This document shows, in pieces, positions 18,439-28,244 of a stretch of DNA of 53,422 bases. Position 1 is the first letter of the stretch. The number at the start of each line of letters is the position of its first letter. Both the position numbers and the translations under genes were made by a program. The notes below the pieces were generated by a model, which saw nothing but the letters and a program-made list of their open reading frames with translations, had not been told where the DNA came from and did no database searches. The stretch comes from CAZSAT01 sp964604675 (GTDB lineage Bacteria; Myxococcota_A; UBA796; CAJQPC01): positions 1 through 53,422 of the forward strand of contig CAZSAT010000043.1 of NCBI GenBank assembly GCA_964604675.1, given 5' to 3'.

Positions 18439-21400
18439 TCAGCGACGCTTGAGGGCGCTTCCCGGCGACACGCCGGTACGCGCGGTGAAGGCACGGGTGA
18501 ACCACGCGCGGCTCAGGCCGACCGCTGCGGCCACCTCCCCGACGGTCTCGAAGGCTCCCTCCCGGATCAGCGCCTCCGCCCGGACCATGCGCCGCTCTCG
18601 CAGCCAGGCCCCGGCTGCCAGCAGCCCAAGCGCGCGCATCCGGTCGTGCAGGTTCCTGCGGCTGACCCCCACGGCTCGGGCCAGGTCTTCCGCGGTCAAC
18701 GAGCTGCGGCCGAGCTCGGCGTCCGCGTAGCGCTCGAGCCGCTCCAGGAACTGCCGCTCAGCCGCTGTACGCTCGTCGCCCTGGCTCTCGGCGGCCGGAC
18801 GACGTCGCAGGAGCAGGTCGCAGCGCGCCAGGAGCTCTCGGATCCGGAAGGGCTTGCCGAGGAAGTCGTCGGCCACCTGCAGGCCCTCGACCCGGGTGTC
18901 CACGTGGCCCTTGGCCGACACCAGCAGCACCGGAACACCCTCGGGACGCCGACGGGCGAGCTCCAACCCACTCATGCCCGGCAACATGATGTCGCTGACC
19001 AGCAGGTCGACCCGGCCCCCCGCCAGCAGGGGTAGCGCGGCTTCGGCCGAGGCCACGTCCGCCACCCGAAACCGGAGCCGGAGCTGCTCCGCCATGAACG
19101 CGCGCAGCTCGTCGTTGTCCTCCACCAGCAGGATCCGCGCAGCGCCGCCGCCCGGGTCCGGCGCGTCGTGTTCGGTCGCCGGCCCGTCGTCGGCGTCCAC
19201 GTCCTCCAGCGCCAGGTGTTGCACACCCAGGGGCAGCGTGAACCAGAAGCGCGACCCCGGCGCTGCCTCCTCGGCGCCCACCTCGCCGCCGTGCAAGGCC
19301 ACCAGCTCGCTGACCAGGGAGAGGCCCAGGCCGAGCCCGGCGCTGCCGGAGCGCTGGGCCAGGCGCTCGAAGGGGTCGCGCGCGCCGGCCAGGCCCGCGC
19401 CATGGTCTCGCACGGCCACCAGCGCGCTGTCGCCCTCCCGCGACACCGTGACGATCACCGCCCCATCACCGTGCTCCTGCGCGTTGGCGACCAGGTTCCC
19501 CACGATGGTGTCGAGCATCTCGGGGTCGAACCACAACGTGAGGCCCTCCTTGCCCTCAAGCACCACGCCCTCGAAGCGCTCCAGGACCGCGCGCACATGG
19601 CGAAGAAGCGAGCCGCGTCTCACCCGCAGGCGCAGGCTGCCGGTCTGCGCTCGTGCCAGCTCGAGCAGCTGGTCGACCAGAGCCTCCATCCGTTCCGCGT
19701 TGCGGAGGGCCAGCGCCGCCCGTTCACGCTCGCGCCCATGGAGGCTGTCGTGCAAGGCGTCCAACGGCCCGATGATGAGCGACAGGGGCGTCCGGAGCTC
19801 GTGGGAGACGTTCGCCAGCAGCTTCCGCTTCACCTGGTCGAGCTGCTCCAGCCGGGCGGCCTGGGCCTGGCTGTGGCCGTAGAGCGCCCGGAGCTCCTCG
19901 GAGCGCGCGCGGAGATCCTGGGTGGCGACGCGCACTGTCTCCTCCAGGTCTTCCCGCCGGCGCTGGACCTGCCGAAGGCGCAGGCCGACCAGCCCCACCA
20001 TCAGGCCGAGGCCGGCGGCGAGTGCTGTGATGCGCACCAATCCGCGCTCCCAGAAGGTGGGCAGGCGATCGAGGACCAGCGCTGCGGGTTGCCCCCACGC
20101 GCCGCCGAGCCCCGCCTGCACCTGGAAGCTCCTCCGCCCCACGGGCAGCTCCTCGACCACGAGCGACCGCGCGTCCCGAGGTCGGCTCCACGGTGCCTCG
20201 CCCAGCCGGTACCGGAAGACGAGGTCGCTGGGCCAGTCCAGCGCCCCCGCGGCCCAGGTCAGGGTCACGGACTCGCCCCCTTCCACCACCACGAGGTCGT
20301 CCCGCGCCGCGTCCGCGGCGAGCGTCACCGCCGGCGCCTCCGGAGCCGGAACGCGCTCCTCGGTCAAGGCCACCGCACCATCCTGGCTGGGGTACCAGAG
20401 CACGCCCTCCGGCGTCACGGCCACAGCCCGCCCCTCGCTACCGTTCGTCTCCGCCGAGCGCATGCCGTGCTCCCGCCCGAGCCAGAGGAAGGGCACGCGC
20501 TCCGCGTCACCGACCGCGAAGGCGCGGAGGCTGGCCGATTCGGCCCACCCCAGCCCGCGGTTGGCGCTCACCCACACGCGCCCGTGGCCGTCGTCGGTGC
20601 TGGTGTGCACGCCATGGGTGCCGAGGCCCAACGCCTGATCCAGGCAGCGCCACCCCGACCCCCCACCGAGCTGCTGGGGAAGGCCCGCGGTCTCCACAAC
20701 GCACAGGCCCCGGTCGTCCGTCGCCAGCCACACGTGGTCACCGTCGACCCGCACGTGCCGGACGGAGGGCTGCGCCGCGGGCAGCGGAGGCTCCTGGGCT
20801 TGGCCATCCCCCGAGGCCCACCCCAGGCCGGAGGCGCTTCCGAAGAGCACCGAGCCATCCGGCAGGGACGCGAAGGCCCGCACGCCAAGGTGAGGCTCGC
20901 CGTCGGGCCTCCGGAGCTCCACCCACTCGAGGCCCGTCCAGCGGAAGATGCTACCCACGGTGCCGAGCCAGGTCTGTCCGTCCGGTGCCGTCCATGCCTC
21001 GAGCGCCTCCCAGAAGCGCGGGCTCCCGTCGACCTCCGCCAGCGCCCCGGTGCTCGGGTCCTCCCGGCGAATGCGGCCCTGCGCCGCCCACCAGCGCCCC
21101 ACGCCGTCGAGGGTGAGGGGCAGGGCCTCCGGCGGCAGCGGAGCCTCGCCGGAGAGGGGCTCTTGGAGGCCCACCGGACGGAGCTGCTCGTAGGGCGCCT
21201 CGACGTTCCACCACACGTCGGGGTCCGACTGCGCCCAGACCACGTCCGTGGCCGCTTCGTACCAGACCCGGAGCACCCGCCTGCTCAGGCCGTCGGGAGC
21301 GGGCACCGCGTCGACCCGGCGTGGCCGGAGCTGGAGCAGACCCTGGCCGCGTGTGGCGACCCACACCGCGTCCTCGTGGACCTCCAGATCGTTGACGTGC

Positions 21401-22040
21401 TCGTCCAGGGGCACCAAGGTCCCGGTGGCGAGCTCGAGCAGGCCTCCCTCGACCAAGCGCCAGCCGAGGCTCTCGCGTGGCGGCGGGTCGGGCGACGGCT
21501 CCCGCGGCCGCAGGCCCTCGTCCAGGGCCACCCAGCCGTCTCGCGCGAGCAGCCACGGGGCCCCCTCGGCGTCCACCCGGACCCGAGAGGCCCCAGGCTG
21601 GGCGATGGCGACCTGCGGCTCGTCGTCGAGGCGGTAGAGGGCGCCTCCGTCCGCGAGGTACCAGGTCGCAGAGGGCCCACGCGCGAGCGTCGGAGCGCCG
21701 TTCCCGAGACGCTCGAACACCCTGGAGCCCTCGGGCCCCCGTCGCTGGAGCCGCCCGTCCTCGAAGGCCACCCAGAGGGCGTCGCCGTCCGCCTCCCACG
21801 CGAGGTGGGTGGCTCGGGGCGACGGAACGCCGTCGCCACCGATGCCGACGCTGGTGAACCGGAGGCCGTCGAACACGTAGAGCCCGTCGAAGTGGCGAGC
21901 CAGAGCCGCCCGTCCGGACCGACGTCCAGGCCGTTGATGTGGCCGAGCGGCAGCCCGTCGTCCACCGTCCACCGCCGCATCACCCACGCGTCGCCGACGA
22001 GGGTCGTCTCCACCGCGAAGGCCATCGGGATCCAGACCAT
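18439..22040 (-). CDS. Hybrid two-component regulator: propeller sensor, kinase, receiver, AraC output
   Basis: Start ATG 22040 (MVWIPMAFAVET), with RRWTVDDGLPLGHINGLDVG typical of two-component propeller repeats. About 700 residues of propeller and a Y_Y_Y-like strand domain precede one membrane helix (ITALAAGLGLMVGLVGLRL). Then come a coiled coil, HisKA (SHELRTPLSLI), HATPase (NLVANAQEHGDGA; GLGLGLSLV), a receiver (LLVEDNDELR; phospho-Asp in VSDIMLPG; Lys in GKPFRI) and an AraC helix-turn-helix at the C-terminus (GEVAAAVGLSRAWFTRAF). This is the HTCS layout best known from Bacteroidetes glycan sensing. One base seems missing near 21895, splitting the frame; otherwise ~1200 residues, all motifs intact. 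The long open frame continuing to 23292 is spurious. Confidence 0.85.
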
Positions 22041-22185
22041 GAACCGTTGTACCTCGGCGGGCGGAGGGGGCCTGTGTCGTGCTGGGCCGGAGCTGTGCGG
22101 ATCTGTGCAAAGCCCTGAAACTACTTGGACAAGGCGGGTCGTGTCCGCCATCTTCTCCTCGCCAACACCCCCCTGAGGAGTCCTC

Positions 22186-23103
22186 ATGTCCCTGCTCGCC
22201 ATCCTGCTGTCCCCCGCCCACGCCGCCCCCGCCGGCAAGATCGAGATCTGCCACGCGACCTCGAGCGCGACCAACCCCTACGTGGTGATCGAGGTGTCCA
22301 GGAACTCCTGGGACAAGGGCTCCGGTCACGGCGCCCACGCCGGCGACTTCGAGGCGGTCGGCGGAAGTTGCTCGGTCTCGGCCTGCGACGACCTGACCGA
22401 CAGCTGGACGCTGACCGCCGGCGAGAGCGACACCTGCGTGGAGGTCGATGGCGACACCTGCGGCTTCTCGTTCACCATCAGCGGCGTCACCCTGAGCGGC
22501 AGCTCGAGCGACGGCACGAACTTCACCCTCGAGGACCCGGCGTCGGGCGTGTCCTGCACCGGCACGCGCGACGGGAACGGTGACCTCGACTTCACCTGCG
22601 ACGTCGGCGGGCAGTCCCTGGCGGTGAGCCTGAGCGATGCTGGCGGCTGCGAGCCCGGCGAGTGCAGCGGCGACGACGGCTGGGACATCAGCAACACCGG
22701 AGAGCTCACGGGCAGCGCCGGCCAGACGACGGACCCCGGCACCGCTGACGGCGCCGGCTGCGCCTGGTACAAGAACTACGATGGCGGCGACCTGGACATC
22801 CAGTACTGCCTGGCGGACGTCGCGGACGGGGACTGCGTCGACGTCGACGGTGGAGACGCCGCGGCCGCGAGCACGACCAGCGACGCCTCCGGCGACGTGT
22901 TCGACACCCAGCTCTACGCCGCGCGCGTGGACGAGTGCGAGCGCATCGACGACCCGCCCGAGACTGCGCCGGACGCCATCTGCACCGACGGAGGCGGCGC
23001 GGCTGTGGGCGCTCACTACGACAACGTCTGCACCCTCGGCTACGAGACCTTCTGCGATGCGTGCGACGCCGCGGGGGGAAGCACCGACGGCTACTGCTAC
23101 TGA
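22186..23103 (+). CDS. Exported Cys-rich protein with 'ICH' domain
   Basis: ATG 22186 follows GAGGAG and gives MSLLAILLSPAHAAPAG (signal peptide). Residues ~18-50 (KIEICHATSSATNPYVVIEV, then HGAHAGDF) match a small domain common in exported proteins, 'xICHxT...NPY..I.V....HxxHxGD', whose Cys/His layout suggests metal binding. The rest is Ser/Gly/Asp-rich beta structure with many Cys, ending YETFCDACDAAGGSTDGYCY. Codons are almost all C- or G-ending, hinting at strong expression. It is divergent from the hybrid kinase, whose AraC output could control it (inference from position only). Confidence 0.7.
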   Translation: MSLLAILLSPAHAAPAGKIEICHATSSATNPYVVIEVSRNSWDKGSGHGAHAGDFEAVGGSCSVSACDDLTDSWTLTAGESDTCVEVDGDTCGFSFTISGVTLSGSSSDGTNFTLEDPASGVSCTGTRDGNGDLDFTCDVGGQSLAVSLSDAGGCEPGECSGDDGWDISNTGELTGSAGQTTDPGTADGAGCAWYKNYDGGDLDIQYCLADVADGDCVDVDGGDAAAASTTSDASGDVFDTQLYAARVDECERIDDPPETAPDAICTDGGGAAVGAHYDNVCTLGYETFCDACDAAGGSTDGYCY

Positions 23104-23360
23104 GGCAACATCCGCCTCACCACGACCTCGGCTGGTGCGACCATCGCGTCGCGCTGGCCATGGGTCGTAGCCCTGTGCTCTTGACCACCTGCCACCCAGC
23201 CAGCCAGGCCGTCGAGAGCTGAGCGCCCTGCCGCTGGCATGGCCCAACGACGCGGCTCGACTCGCCGTGGCGATCCGGGAGCAGATCGACAATCACCACT
23301 CGTGACCCGAGGCCTCATGAAAGTCGTGGTGGAGCCGATTCAGCTCTCGAGAGGATCGAC

Positions 23361-24668
23361 ATGCTCGTACTCCACGACACCCGACAAGAAGCGCAGGACA
23401 GGGCTCGGGAATCAGCCTTCAGGGTCTACTGGATGCAAGGTGCACCCGAGGCCAGGGGGCGCGGTCTGCTGCTGGCGGCGCTCCTGTTCGCCGCCTGGGC
23501 CCCGCTCGACGTGTGGCTCGCGCCGGCGTCCTGGGAGCTGCTGCACACCCTGCGCGGCGCCGTGGTCACCGTCCTTCTCTGTGCCGCGGTCGCCACGACG
23601 CGCCCGGAGCTTCGACGCTTCTGCGACGCGGGCACGGTGACGGTCTCGCTGATCGGTGGCTGCGCGCTGGTCGCGCTGGGCGTCGTGCCCTCCCCCGAGG
23701 AACCAGCTTCTACGCTCTACCCGCCCGCCCTCGTGCTCTTCCACCTGTGGCTCTTCGGCATCATGCGGCTTCGACTCCGCGTGGCCCTGGGGGCCGCAGC
23801 GACCGTCAGCCTGATCTACGTCGTGGTCTGCGGCGCCGTGCTCGCGCAGACGGGATCAGCGGTGCTGGTGCCGGTGTTCGCCGTGACGGTGGCCTCGGCG
23901 GGAAGCGCGGTGGTCCTCGGGGCCCTGGCCGGCTGGGCCCTGGAGCGCCATGCGCGCGAGGCCTTCCGACAGAGGGAAAGAGCGGACGCCCTGCTCCACA
24001 ACGTCCTGCCTACCGACGTGGCCCGGAGGCTCGCAGAAGGTGAGCCGGGTCGGCTCGTGCAATCCCTCGACGAGGTCACCGTGGTCTTCGCCGACCTCGT
24101 GGGCTTCACCCCACTCACGCGCGAGCTGGGCCCGGAGCGTGTGGTCGACCTGCTCGACGACGTGTTCACGCGCTTCGACGGTGTCGCGAGCGCCCACGGT
24201 CTCACGAAGGTGAAGACGATCGGGGACGCCTACATGGCCGTCGCGGGGGCCCCCGAACCGCTGGCCGACCACGCAGGCGCTGCTGCGCGCGCGGTGCTGG
24301 ACATGCGGCGCGTGGTGCACGAGCTGCGGCAGCGCCACGGGGTCCTGCTGGGCGTCCGGGTGGGCATGGAGTCCGGACCGGTGGTCGCCGGCGTCATCGG
24401 GCGCAAGCGACTGCAGTACGACCTGTGGGGCGAGACGGTGAACACGGCGAGTCGGCTGGAGAGCCACGGCGAAGCCCATCGCATCCAGGTCGGGCCGCGG
24501 GCGCAGGAGCTCCTGGCCGCGCACTTCGAGCTCGTCCCCCGTGGCGATGTCGAGCTGAAGGGCGTGGGGCCGATGGCCACCTGGTGGCTCGTGGCCGAGG
24601 CTGCGGACCCGGCGCTGGACGAGCGTACGATCCGAGCACACCTCTCGCTACGCTCCGCCCTCCAATGA
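23361..24668 (+). CDS. Membrane class III adenylate/guanylate cyclase
   Basis: 435 residues from ATG 23361. About six membrane helices (~40-200) and a short coiled linker (REAFRQRERADALLHNVLP) lead into a class III cyclase domain (~235-405). The first metal Asp is in VVFADLVGFTPLT and the second in KTIGDAYMAVAG. The same motif carries the Lys that reads the base, and YDLWGETVNTASRLES supplies the Asp and the transition-state Asn/Arg. Lys and Asp at the base-reading positions favour ATP over GTP. The N-terminus resembles membrane sensor cyclases with six helices. Confidence 0.9.
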   Translation: MLVLHDTRQEAQDRARESAFRVYWMQGAPEARGRGLLLAALLFAAWAPLDVWLAPASWELLHTLRGAVVTVLLCAAVATTRPELRRFCDAGTVTVSLIGGCALVALGVVPSPEEPASTLYPPALVLFHLWLFGIMRLRLRVALGAAATVSLIYVVVCGAVLAQTGSAVLVPVFAVTVASAGSAVVLGALAGWALERHAREAFRQRERADALLHNVLPTDVARRLAEGEPGRLVQSLDEVTVVFADLVGFTPLTRELGPERVVDLLDDVFTRFDGVASAHGLTKVKTIGDAYMAVAGAPEPLADHAGAAARAVLDMRRVVHELRQRHGVLLGVRVGMESGPVVAGVIGRKRLQYDLWGETVNTASRLESHGEAHRIQVGPRAQELLAAHFELVPRGDVELKGVGPMATWWLVAEAADPALDERTIRAHLSLRSALQ

Positions 24669-24735
24669 CAGGATTCGTGTCGCGCCGGGGTCGAGGGCGG
24701 CGTACGCGGATACCGTGACGGGTCTCGAGGTGACC

Positions 24736-25302
24736 ATGGACCGCTACCGCGCCGTTCCGCTCCTGCTGGCGATGGGCTGGATGGCCTGCAAGGGCTCCAC
24801 GCTGAAGCACATCGAGGTCGAGGAGGGCGCGAGCACCACCATCGAGGGCAGCTCCCTGTTGGACGAGGTGCTGGACACCGTCGGCTTCGACGGCTTCACC
24901 GAGGTCGACATCACCACCAACCAGGAGCTCCAGAACCAGGGCGTGGCGCCAGGCGACATCAGCTCCGTGGCGATGCTCAGCTTCGAGCTCGAGGCCACCA
25001 GCGGCGATCTGGACCTGGCCTTCCTCGAGAGCATGTCCATCTACGCCAGCGCACCCGGCCTCGACACCGTCCTCGTCGCCAGCCAGGACGAGTTCCCCGA
25101 GGGGCAGGCGGTGGTGGGCTTCGAGCTCGAGGGCGTAGACCTGGTGGACTACGCGGTGTCGGAGTCCATGAGCTTCACCACCGAGGTCACCGCGGAGGCC
25201 CCGGAAGACGACACCAGGGTCGAGGCGCGGGTGCTCATCGACGTCGGCGTGACCGTGCAGGGAGCGTGCGCCTACCTGAAGGGCCACGACACCGGCGCTT
25301 GA
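24736..25302 (+). CDS. Lipoprotein, 188 aa
   Basis: ATG 24736 is preferred to GTG 24715 because GAGGTG lies 4-9 bases before it; the product begins MDRYRAVPLLLAMGWMAC (lipobox). The mature chain is very acidic and beta-rich (VEEGASTTIEGSSLLDEVLD; MLSFELEATSGDLDLAFLES; AVVGFELEGVDLVDYAVSES), like periplasmic strand-repeat lipoproteins. No family recognised. It lies between the cyclase and the GGDEF gene on the same strand. Confidence 0.65.
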   Translation: MDRYRAVPLLLAMGWMACKGSTLKHIEVEEGASTTIEGSSLLDEVLDTVGFDGFTEVDITTNQELQNQGVAPGDISSVAMLSFELEATSGDLDLAFLESMSIYASAPGLDTVLVASQDEFPEGQAVVGFELEGVDLVDYAVSESMSFTTEVTAEAPEDDTRVEARVLIDVGVTVQGACAYLKGHDTGA

Positions 25303-25490
25303 GGGACCACGTCGGTCGCGAGGGTGCCGTCCGTGCGCATGGCACAGTCGTGGGCGCGGCCTCAGGGCTCGGGATCCGCAACGGTCCCCTTGCGGCCCAA
25401 GGACAGTTCGTAAGGCGGCCGAACGCCCCCTCAAGTTCTCCCCAGCTCGATCCGCTCCCTCTGAGCGAGGAACCGGGAAAGCAGAGTGTC

Positions 25491-26492
25491 TTGAGGCCCG
25501 GCGAACCCCCAGAACGAACTGCTGTCCAGGTCGAGCCGGCGTTTGCAGTCGCCGTCACGCCAGATCCCCTGCTGCGCGAGTTCCTGGGAGCGGCCCTGTC
25601 GGAAGCGGGTCTCCCGCAGCTGGTGTTCGCGGAACCTGGCGAAGCGTGGGCCTTCCTCGACTCGACCGGACCGCCCGTCGTGCTTGTGCTCGACCACCGG
25701 CTACCGGCCGAGGCGGCTGAGAAGCTCCGAGATGAGCTTCAGGCGCGCGGCACCGTCCCACCCAGCATGTTCACGCTCGTGATCGGCGCGGACGGGGGCG
25801 TCGGGACGATCTCCGAGGGAGCCGTCCACCTGCCGCGACCTGCCAGTGCCGAAGAGGCCTCGATGGTGCTGGAGCCTGCCTTCTGGATTCTCCGCCTCAC
25901 CCAGCAGACACGCGAGCTCGGCAGCGCACTGCGAACCCGTGCTGCCCGCGACCCTCTCACCGGCCTCTGGAGTCGCGCCGCCATCCTCGATGTGCTCGAC
26001 CGGGAGGTCGAGCGTGTTCAGCGCGAGGGCGGGGCCCTGGCAGTAGGGCTGCTGGACCTCGATCACTTCAAGCGGATCAACGACACCCACGGTCACCTCG
26101 TCGGCGATGCCGTTCTGCGCGAGGTGGGCAGGCGCATCACGACGTCGGGGCGTCGCTACGATCTCGTCGGGCGCTACGGCGGCGACGAGTTCCTCGTGGT
26201 GCTGCCGGGCTGCAACCTCGTGGTCGCTCGCGCGGTCCTGGAGCGCCTCCGGGCGAAGGTCATGGAGAGGCCCGTCACGACTCCAGTAGGCGAGGTGCCG
26301 GTGGGGTTCTCGGTCGGCGGTACGGCCTGGACGCAAGGCGATTGTGCGTCGCAGCAGCTGGTTGACCTCGCGGACATCGGCCTCTACCGAGCCAAGCGGG
26401 CGGGCCGCGGGAGGGTCGGCATGGTGCCTTGCCTGCCTCGCGGCCGCGAGCTGGTCCGGCGACGAACGACCATCGAGGAGGACGAGGACTGA
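25491..26492 (+). CDS. Diguanylate cyclase (GGDEF) with receiver-like N-domain
   Basis: Makes c-di-GMP from two GTP. The GGDEF signature is intact (GRYGGDEFLVVLP), preceded five residues upstream by RRYD, the product-inhibition I-site; LLDLDHFKRINDTHGH and DPLTGLWSRAA are also canonical. The N-terminal ~110 residues resemble a receiver (VVLVLDHRLPAEAAEKLRDE) but its acidic pocket is poor, so phosphorylation is uncertain. The start is uncertain: TTG 25491 is used because the frame upstream, open to GTG 25266, is not protein-like. Confidence 0.85.
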   Translation: MRPGEPPERTAVQVEPAFAVAVTPDPLLREFLGAALSEAGLPQLVFAEPGEAWAFLDSTGPPVVLVLDHRLPAEAAEKLRDELQARGTVPPSMFTLVIGADGGVGTISEGAVHLPRPASAEEASMVLEPAFWILRLTQQTRELGSALRTRAARDPLTGLWSRAAILDVLDREVERVQREGGALAVGLLDLDHFKRINDTHGHLVGDAVLREVGRRITTSGRRYDLVGRYGGDEFLVVLPGCNLVVARAVLERLRAKVMERPVTTPVGEVPVGFSVGGTAWTQGDCASQQLVDLADIGLYRAKRAGRGRVGMVPCLPRGRELVRRRTTIEEDED

Positions 26493-26999
26493 GCGACCCC
26501 GCCTCCAAGCGGACGTATCAGTGGACGATCAGGGCCAGCTGGGCTGCAGACCCCATCGGAGCGTCGGAGTCCAAGCTCAACGTCCAGCCTCCAGATCCGT
26601 TCTGCCGAACGGGAACCGAGGTCCAGCGAACATAGAGACGCCACGGGCACGATGGGCGTTGCCCAGCACGAGGCCGCGATCGTCAGCCCCTGGTCTGCAT
26701 CCGGACATGGTACCCGTACGACGCACGCTTGCCTGCCAGGCTCAGCGGAACAGACCGCGCGAGCGTCCGCGTGCTCCGTCGACCCTACTGGGACCTGGCC
26801 AGAGCCGGCCCGAGCGGCGCGAGGCCCCGCAGGGCCCGAGAACGGGTCAACCTTAGGCTGCCATCAGAAGCCGCCTACCCCAAGGTGCTGGTTCGGTTCG
26901 GGACACGCAGTACACTGGTTCGGAGGAGGCCCCCATGCCCCGGGCAAGGCGCGTAGTCGCATCGACAGGTCGTGAGCGACATCTCTGGGCCCGCACCGC
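26493..26999. other. 507-base intergenic region
   Basis: No supported gene on either strand; the open frames here are short and Arg/Pro-rich. It must contain the promoter of the beta-helix lipoprotein at 27000. A TACACT hexamer at about 26909 could be a -10 element, but no good -35 is spaced correctly, so I do not call it. Confidence 0.5.
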
Positions 27000-28244
27000 A
27001 TGAGCCTCGGTGCGCTCTTGCTGCTAGCATGCGGAGAGGCGTCTTCCGTCGACAGCGGCAAGCCCGACGTACAACAGGCTGAACCCGTCGTGGAGGCCTG
27101 TGACGCCGCAGACAACGATGGTGATGGCGCGGTCGATGAGGGCGCTCTCCTCACCTTCGTTCCAGATGCCGGAGGCGAGCCTCAGGAGCTGGGCGGGCTC
27201 CTCGCCGAGGACGGCCCCACCGCCATCGGGCTCTCGGAGTCGGGCGTACTGCGCGTGTGCCAGGGACGCCATCTGCTTCGGCTTCGAGTGGCCGCCCCAG
27301 ACGTGCGCATCGAGGGTCTGGGCGGTCCCGATGGCGTGGTGCTGGATGCAGCCAGCAGCGGCTCGGTGCTCAGTTTCGCGGGCAGCGGCGCCCTCGATGT
27401 CAGCGGGGTCACTTTGACCGGCGGGTCGGCGACCTATGGTGGTGGGCTCCTGGCGGTCGGCACCGACGCAGCCTCCATCCATCTCGAGGATGTCGTGATC
27501 GAGGCCAACCACGCAACGCTCGACGGGGCCGGCATGCACGCCACCCGCGTGGAGCTCGTTCTCGACCGGGTCGTGGTCCAAGGCAACCATGCAGGCAACA
27601 ACGGTGGTGGAGCCTGGGTGCGCGGGCTCCCTGCCTTTGTCGCGACCTCGACCAGCTTCGTGGACAACGAGGCCGAGGACGAGGGCGGTGCCCTCCGCGC
27701 CTTCGAGAGCAACCTCACCTGGGACGACGTGGTCGTCCACGACAACCGCGCTACGACCCGTGGCGGCGGACTCTCCGTGGACTACGATTGCGCTGCAACC
27801 ATCTCGGAGGCCGAGATCACCTGGAACGAGTCTCGTGGTTCCGGAGGTGGGCTCTTCGTAGACGGTGACACGGTGCTGGTCATGAAGGACTCGGTCGTGG
27901 ACGACAACACCGCTCTTACTGGCGGTGGCGTTCATGTCCGAGACTCGAGCCGAGTCTCCCTCGCTGGAGTGAGCTTGCGCCGAAACTACGGGACCTCGCG
28001 AGGCGGCGCAGTGTACGTCTACGACAGCTGCGCGGAGCTGGACGCGAGCGAGCTGCACGGCAACGTGGCCTTCCTCGGAGGCGGCGTCTTCATCGACAGT
28101 GGCGACCTGGAGACGGTTGGCAACAGCTGGGGCACGGGCGAAGACGCCAACGATCCCAGCGACATCGCGTGCAGTTCGGGTGAGACGGCCACAGGTGACC
28201 TGGAGACCTTCCCATGCAGCTGGAGCTCGAGCAACTGTGACTGA
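27000..28244 (+). CDS. Right-handed beta-helix lipoprotein
   Basis: ATG 27000 gives MSLGALLLLACGEASS, an 11-residue lipobox signal. An Asp-rich loop follows (ACDAADNDGDGAVDEG), a single remnant of the MopE-like repeat. Residues ~100-390 form ~12 rungs of a parallel beta-helix with recurrent 'V..N.A...GGG' turns (e.g. VVQGNHAGNNGGGAWVRG). It is a shorter relative of the protein at 11304. 414 residues, ending with Cys-containing strands. Probably on the outer surface; ligand unknown. Confidence 0.8.
   Translation: MSLGALLLLACGEASSVDSGKPDVQQAEPVVEACDAADNDGDGAVDEGALLTFVPDAGGEPQELGGLLAEDGPTAIGLSESGVLRVCQGRHLLRLRVAAPDVRIEGLGGPDGVVLDAASSGSVLSFAGSGALDVSGVTLTGGSATYGGGLLAVGTDAASIHLEDVVIEANHATLDGAGMHATRVELVLDRVVVQGNHAGNNGGGAWVRGLPAFVATSTSFVDNEAEDEGGALRAFESNLTWDDVVVHDNRATTRGGGLSVDYDCAATISEAEITWNESRGSGGGLFVDGDTVLVMKDSVVDDNTALTGGGVHVRDSSRVSLAGVSLRRNYGTSRGGAVYVYDSCAELDASELHGNVAFLGGGVFIDSGDLETVGNSWGTGEDANDPSDIACSSGETATGDLETFPCSWSSSNCD

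Noticed and set aside
19168..22176. 1002-codon open frame on the plus strand
   Set aside because: Antisense of the hybrid kinase; His/Arg/Pro-rich without domains, while the minus strand has a complete set of conserved motifs.
22041..23292. N-terminal extension of the kinase frame to 23292
   Set aside because: It runs antisense through the exported 'ICH' protein gene and contains low-complexity Val/Ala/Arg sequence; the real start is in another frame at 22040.
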